Shown here: in pieces, positions 61,201-64,000 of the stretch
Position numbering within the stretch: the first letter of the stretch is position 1
Layout of the letters: each line of letters opens with the position of its first letter
Assembly (NCBI RefSeq): GCF_902459465.1
Contig: NC_047064.1
Coordinates: forward strand, 2,196,762 to 2,260,761
From: Asterias rubens
Taxonomy: Eukaryota; Echinodermata; Asteroidea; Forcipulatida; Asteriidae
DNA: 64,000 bases
Direction of reading: 5' to 3'
The notes under the pieces: generated by a model
Database searches by the model: none
What the model was told of the DNA's origin: nothing
The model's input: the letters and a program-made list of their open reading frames with translations, nothing else
Translations under genes and position numbers: made by a program

Positions 61201-62805
61201 AGCTTTGTCATAGACTGTATCTATCAATATTTTTCCTTAATAATAATAATAATAAGACATTTGTAAAGCGCCTAATGCAAAAGCCTCTAAGCGCATTAAA
61301 GAAACAATAAAATAAACAATTAGAGAAAGATACAAGATACAAATAGGCAAATTACAAAAAAAGAAGCTTTAAACAAATGAGTTTTCAACAAGGACTTAAA
61401 ACATTGTAGAGTATTAGCTTGGCGAATATGCACAGGAAGACTATTCCAAAGAAACGGTGCGGCGTAAGAAAAAGATCTGTGGCCATAAAAAATGGAAGAA
61501 GCTCTAGTAGCAGAAAGCAATGACTGTTCCTTGTGCTATTTTGGTTTTGATTTTGATGTATATTTTCCCCAGGTCCTTGATATTGTGTATGCTTCAGTTG
61601 GTGCAGTCATATTTGCAATGGTAAGTCATTAATTTTTACAATAATTTTCTTTTTACTCCTACCCTTAAAGTATGTGAACAACATTGTTAACTGTCAGAGA
61701 CCAGTACCCAAGCTTTGCGTGACCAAAAACTTGTCCCAAAAACAAGAATATGGTGACTACAAATATTGCTTATGTTTTCGGATATTAATATTATATTTGC
61801 TTTGTGTGTGTCTACTTGGCAGATATTGTTGTCAAAACTAATTGGAGACTCATTTACCAAATACTATAACAAATCAAGCAAGAGCTTACCAGTGTTATGC
61901 ACACACTTTAACCAAGACAAACTATTTTAAAGAAGTTACTATTCAAACTAGTCAACCATGTGTAAATTTCTTTTGGGGGAGTGATACTGTTGGCTCTGTA
62001 AAGAGATGGGCCTAATTTCTTGGCTCTGTGTACTGTAAGCATATAATCTGCACTTACGGAACCAAGGAATGCCGCACTTACCCCAAGCATATTCCACGGG
62101 TTAGCAGGGAATTTTGGCTTGTGCGTGTGCATACCCCACAATACAAGGTATTTTCACATACACATTTAGTGCAGAAATTTGACGCTTGCACAGTAAGCAG
62201 AGACATGTTGATCCTTAGCACAGAATTTGGCGTCAGAGCCATGAAACTTGGCCCTGGTGTGGAGACCACCACAACAGCTCTTTTTTAAAGCTCATTCCCA
62301 AAAGAGATGTACACATATTATGTGTAACCACAAGTTTACTAGTTAAAGTTACTTCCTGTTTTCCACACCATGCAAAGCTTCAAACATTACTTACAAACTG
62401 TTTCTGCCAGGCCTTTGTTTTGTGATTTTTTTGGTCATATTTTCACTATGTATTTTTTCTTTTGTAAAGTTTTTTAATAATTATTGTAATATATTTAACA
62501 ATTGTAAATTGTGTCGCAATTCAGCGGTATGCTGCGATGACATCTTTAAAATAAATAATCCATTTATAAACCATTAAATATTTAACCCAACAGTGTCAAG
62601 ACATATTTTCCTACCAATTAATTTTGACAAACATTCTTTGTTGCTGTCCCAGTACATTGTCTTTGACACCCAGCTGCTCCTCGGAGGTAAACACAAGTAC
62701 AGCATTTCACCCGAAGAATACATCTTTGCGTCTCTCAACCTGTACATCGATATCGTCCAGATGTTCATGTTGATGCTCTCGCTGGTCAACTCTGCAAGAG
62801 GTTAG
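55231..62805 (+). CDS. Lifeguard/TMBIM-family membrane protein (LFG1-like)
   Basis: Nine exons with GT/AG borders join in frame (708 bases, 235 residues): 55231-55297, 56056-56134, 56748-56801, 58264-58354, 58751-58834, 59806-59847, 60378-60467, 61573-61620 and 62653-62805. After a 22-residue acidic N-terminus comes GFIKKVYAILTAQL, the family's first-helix entry. Hydrophobic segments lie at about 31-49, 62-80, 89-108, 115-137, 143-166, 170-189 and 208-231. Signature blocks include LRRSFPINF (83-91), FEG (100-102), FAFQTKIDFT (134-143), FDTQLLLGGKHKYSISPEEY (189-208) and LYIDI (215-219). Asp190 and Asp218 correspond to the paired aspartates that act as a pH-linked gate in bacterial BsYetJ. Family members sit in ER, Golgi or other endomembranes, regulate calcium leak and oppose apoptosis. 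The proline-rich N-terminus of LFG1-3 is missing; an alternative upstream exon could supply one. Confidence 0.95.
55421..55626. mobile_element. Foldback MITE with perfect 42-bp termini, lifeguard intron 1
   Basis: The left end begins TAGGGACTTTTCGTTTTCG and the right end finishes CGAAAACGAAAAGTCCCTA. The 42-bp arms (55421-55462 and 55585-55626) pair without mismatch. The element is 206 bp and its centre is unpaired, with CGTC-rich text. Perfect arms imply a recent insertion or strong selection for pairing. It has no coding capacity. Confidence 0.9.
55750..55800. repeat. Poly-A and poly-T tracts
   Basis: About 18 A followed shortly by long T runs after a CGCGTTTCCGCGGAATTCCGCG palindromic stretch (about 55700-55721). 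Frames across it are artefacts. Confidence 0.75.
56056..56134 (+). CDS. Lifeguard exon 2: first helix
   Basis: It encodes FIKKVYAILTAQLALTIAI and the rest of helix 1. Acceptor TTTTGCAG, donor T|GTAAGTA, in phase with both neighbours. Confidence 0.95.
56748..56801 (+). CDS. Lifeguard exon 3
   Basis: It encodes DEVKEYMYRNSWPFWVA, the loop after helix 1 and the start of helix 2. Acceptor TTTTTTCAG, donor T|GTAAGTA. Confidence 0.93.
56936..57151 (+). mobile_element. MITE family A, internally deleted (copy 19)
   Basis: The ends are TTTACAAAGACACTGGACAC and GTGTCCACTGCCTTTAA. The middle ~170 bp are missing: the left part jumps from 'caaagaccag' to 'gtcttgaaatcaaatttg'. Orientation B, lifeguard intron 3. 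Confidence 0.8.
57738..57790 (-). repeat. Hammerhead-like fragment
   Basis: Read on the minus strand it gives GATGATCAGAGTATACTGAC then CGAAACGTCGAG. A TCAG/CTGA stem lies between GATGA and CGAAAC, close to the CTGATGA-stem-CGAAAC plan of hammerheads found in Penelope-like elements. The first two core bases differ and one C is extra, so it is probably decayed. It directly precedes MITE copy 20. Confidence 0.4.
57795..58160 (+). mobile_element. MITE family A (copy 20), lifeguard intron 3
   Basis: The ends are TTAAAGGCAGTGGACACTAT and GTGTTCACTGCCTTTTAG. The central inverted pair GAGACCTCA/TGAGGTCTC is present. Orientation B. Confidence 0.85.
58264..58354 (+). CDS. Lifeguard exon 4: helices 2-3
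   Basis: It encodes AMTIILIIALSCFTNLRRS and FPINFICLFLF. Acceptor TTTCTCTTTTAG, donor T|GTGAGTA. LRRSFPINF is a family signature. Confidence 0.95.
58441..58515 (-). repeat. tRNA-like SINE head or tRNA pseudogene
   Basis: The minus strand reads GGGCTAGATAGCTCAGATGG, with an A box TAGCTCAGATGG and GTAGAGCGCCGG. A GTT anticodon-like loop follows, then a diverged B box GGTTCTAATC. The acceptor stem does not pair, so it is not a functional tRNA gene. An Asn/Lys-type tRNA-derived SINE is likely. Lifeguard intron 4. Confidence 0.5.
58751..58834 (+). CDS. Lifeguard exon 5: helices 3-4
   Basis: 28 codons, TVFEGVLLGIACGRYQTN then TILIAAGITA. Acceptor TCTTTAACAG, donor C|GTAAGTA. FEG matches the conserved helix-3 acidic site. 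Confidence 0.95.
58886..59259 (+). mobile_element. MITE family A (copy 21), lifeguard intron 5
   Basis: The ends are TTAAAGACACTGGACACTAT and GTGTCCACATGTTTAA. The central inverted pair is intact. Orientation B. Confidence 0.85.
59377..59705 (+). mobile_element. tRNA-Leu-derived SINE, lifeguard intron 5
   Basis: The head GGGGTGTCGTGTCCAAGCGG carries an A box. A CAA anticodon-like loop (ATTCAAGC) and a long variable arm (CTCTGCTGA...TTAGCAGAG) follow. The B box is GGGTTTGAATCCCGG near 59448-59462, so the head resembles tRNA-Leu(CAA). The body continues to AGCGCTTTGGGACACCC and ends 'gaaaaagctctatatgg' plus T-rich text, a 3' tail type shared by LINE-mobilised SINEs. It is about 330 bp. Antisense frames are incidental. 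Confidence 0.8.
59806..59847 (+). CDS. Lifeguard exon 6
   Basis: 14 codons, IIVLALTVFAFQTK. Acceptor TTAATTTCAG, donor G|GTAAGTG. FAFQTK is a family hallmark before helix 5. Confidence 0.95.
59956..59994. repeat. Perfect 18-bp hairpin, GC-rich
   Basis: CTAGCGGGGTTGCCGCGC, a TTT loop and the exact reverse complement. It stands out in AT-rich intron sequence. Its origin is unknown; a transposon terminus such as a Helitron 3' hairpin is one possibility. Confidence 0.85.
60378..60467 (+). CDS. Lifeguard exon 7: helix 5
   Basis: 30 codons, IDFTMLSGLLFALLVGLMIF followed by GIFAIIFRSR. Acceptor TTTATTGTTCAG, donor G|GTAAGCG. Confidence 0.95.
60605..60734. mobile_element. 130-bp foldback element, lifeguard intron 7
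   Basis: TGACACCCCTATGTTCCGA and its inverted copy TCGGAACATAGGGGTGTCA are perfect 19-bp ends. ATAACCCT/AGGGTAAT and CTATGTTTCG lie inside. Confidence 0.85.
61237..61530 (-). mobile_element. LINE 3' end (CR1/L2-like), lifeguard intron 7
   Basis: The minus-strand translation has RSFSYAAPFLWNSLPVHIRQ followed by FKSLLKTHLF, the usual C-terminus of CR1/L2-type reverse-transcriptase proteins. A short 3' UTR with AGGCGCTTTACAAATG and an ATT-repeat tail (about 61241-61256) follows. It is 5'-truncated, as is common for LINE insertions. Confidence 0.85.
61573..61620 (+). CDS. Lifeguard exon 8: helix 6
   Basis: 16 codons, VLDIVYASVGAVIFAM. Acceptor TATTTTCCCCAG, donor G|GTAAGTC. Confidence 0.95.
61665..61711 (+). 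mobile_element. MITE family A end fragment (copy 22)
   Basis: TTAAAGTATGTGAACAACAT then GTCAGAGACCAG matches the first ~45 bp of orientation B. The rest is absent. Confidence 0.4.
62653..62805 (+). CDS. Lifeguard exon 9: C-terminus
   Basis: 50 codons and a TAG stop. It includes FDTQLLLGGKHKYSISPEEY and LYIDIVQMFMLMLSLV. Acceptor TGCTGTCCCAG. It contains both conserved aspartates (190 and 218 of the full protein). The short tail NSARG follows the last helix. Confidence 0.97.
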   Translation, partial: YIVFDTQLLLGGKHKYSISPEEYIFASLNLYIDIVQMFMLMLSLVNSARG

Positions 62806-62812
62806 CTCCAGG

Positions 62813-63047
62813 GGCCAATTTCATAGAGCTGCTAAATTTGCTTAAGCACGAAAATAGCTTGCTTATTTTACACATGTTGCTGGCCAAAATGTTATGCCAT
62901 ATACATTGCTTGTGACTGGTATTTAGCTGTTGTTTACCTAGCATAACAATTGAGTAGAGTCTTGGCCGGTAATCTGATTTTACTAAGCAAGGTTTTTTTT
63001 GCTCTAGCAAAATTTTGTGCTTCAGCAGCTCTATGAAAATGGGCCCA
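62813..63047. mobile_element. Foldback MITE, family E
   Basis: GGGGCCAATTTCATAGAGC and GCTCTATGAAAATGGGCCC bound about 235 bp, with AAGCACG/GTGCTTC and ATTGCTT blocks inside. It starts 8 bp after the lifeguard stop codon, so it would lie in the 3' UTR. Confidence 0.8.
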
Positions 63048-63054
63048 AGGCCTA

Positions 63055-63242
63055 TATATTTATAGAGCTGCTGAAGCACAAAAAAGTAGCTAAGCACAAC
63101 AAAATTATTCTTACCAAAAATGGTAACCAGCCAAAACGCCATTTATCATGTACAATCAGTGCCTGGCACCCTGTTAATATTTGCTGAGCAGAAACTTAAA
63201 AAAGAAAATTCTGCTTAAGCAGCTCTTTGAAATTGAGCCTAG
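63055..63242. mobile_element. Foldback MITE family E, second copy
   Basis: TATAGAGCTGCTGAAGCAC at the left and AAGCAGCTCTTTGAAATTGA at the right. It lies immediately beside the previous copy. Confidence 0.65.
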
Positions 63243-63622
63243 GATACAGCGAGAGGAAGTGTGAAACAAAACGCGACTCACAACAAAATCCTGAAACAAC
63301 GCCAAAAATTACTGGATTAAATGGGAGTCTTTTGAACACTAGGTAACAGCAGACTTACATAGGTAAATTTACATTGTTTACTTAGTTCTGAGCAATGCAT
63401 GCTCCAGGACAGAAAATGTTGACCACTGTTTGGTCTTATGTGTCACTTCATGAAAACTGTGACGACGTTGTTACTTTTCAGTGACAACATTGTCAGAAGT
63501 CATTGAAGAAGTTTTAGTTTTAGATGGAGGCAACTGTGCTGCATGCAATAGGAACATTTTGGGCAGTATATCATACATTTTACTGACTGTATCTTACAGT
63601 CCCAATGACAATTATATGACTA

Positions 63623-63894
63623 TTAAAGGCACTTGACACGTTTAGTAATTGTCAAAGACCAGTACTTGGTGTATCCCAACATAATGTATAAAACAACAAA
63701 CTTGTTGAAAATTTGTACTCAATTGGTTATCAAAGTTGCAAGAGAATAATGAAAGAAAAAACACCCTTCTCGCACAAAATAAAATGCCTGAATGAAATAA
63801 TTTATTATTTGAGTGAAAAACTACCTCTTTCTCCAGAGGGAGCCGTTTCTAACAACTAATTTGAGTAATTACCAATAGTGTTTTCTCTTCTTTG
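63623..63894 (+). mobile_element. MITE family A variant, shortened (copy 23)
   Basis: TTAAAGGCACTTGACACGTT starts the copy; it ends at GAGTAATTACCAATAGTG, after which the terminus is lost. Orientation B. Confidence 0.7.
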
Positions 63895-64000
63895 AGATTG
63901 CCTGGAACTGGTTGCCTATAATTTTCCTGTGTGAGATGGCTATTAGGATGCATTCCAATGAAAAGGAAATAATCAAAGGCTTGTAAATAATAGCAAATGT

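Overview
The window is animal nuclear DNA. It is AT-rich and gene-poor, with GT/AG introns and dense short inverted-repeat elements. The repeat landscape and the gene types (a TGF-beta/activin-class Smad, a lifeguard/TMBIM protein, an F-box/WD40 protein) suggest an echinoderm, probably a starfish. That assignment is my inference; no marker here proves the species.

Four protein genes can be supported. (1) 12839-13263 (+) is a terminal exon for a 138-residue secreted, prohormone-like protein that I cannot place in a family. (2) 29082-30458 (+) is an intronless 458-residue F-box plus seven-WD40 ubiquitin-ligase adaptor of the CDC4/FBXW7 type. (3) 37478-52644 (-) is a five-exon Smad. Its MH2 domain is complete and of Smad2/3 class, with the receptor-phosphorylated C-terminal serine motif. 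In place of an MH1 domain, the only phase-compatible 5' coding exon encodes an unfamiliar 83-residue N-terminus. (4) 55231-62805 (+) is a complete nine-exon lifeguard (LFG/TMBIM) seven-helix membrane protein of 235 residues, about 2.6 kb from the Smad start and transcribed away from it.

By region: 1-12.8 kb is intergenic, with a LINE reverse-transcriptase relic (3.8-4.3 kb), an 86-bp tandem array carrying tRNA-like B boxes (7.16-7.5 kb) and GTT microsatellites. 13.3-29 kb is intergenic, with a four-copy ~300-bp tandem array (20.2-21.3 kb), a 570-bp inverted-repeat element and two adjacent foldback elements. 31.5-37.2 kb is mostly inverted-repeat transposons. 37.5-52.6 kb is the Smad gene, whose last intron holds a 995-bp terminal-inverted-repeat element and two satellite-like arrays. 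55.2-62.8 kb is the lifeguard gene, with introns full of MITEs, a tRNA-derived SINE and a LINE 3' end.

The dominant repeat is a ~380-bp MITE flanked by TTAA, with at least 20 copies and roughly a tenth of the window. Several unrelated MITE families share the same TTTAAAG terminal signature, and copies of the main family often lie as opposite-orientation neighbours. The genes do not form an operon. Smad and lifeguard are divergent neighbours, and nothing in the sequence links their functions.
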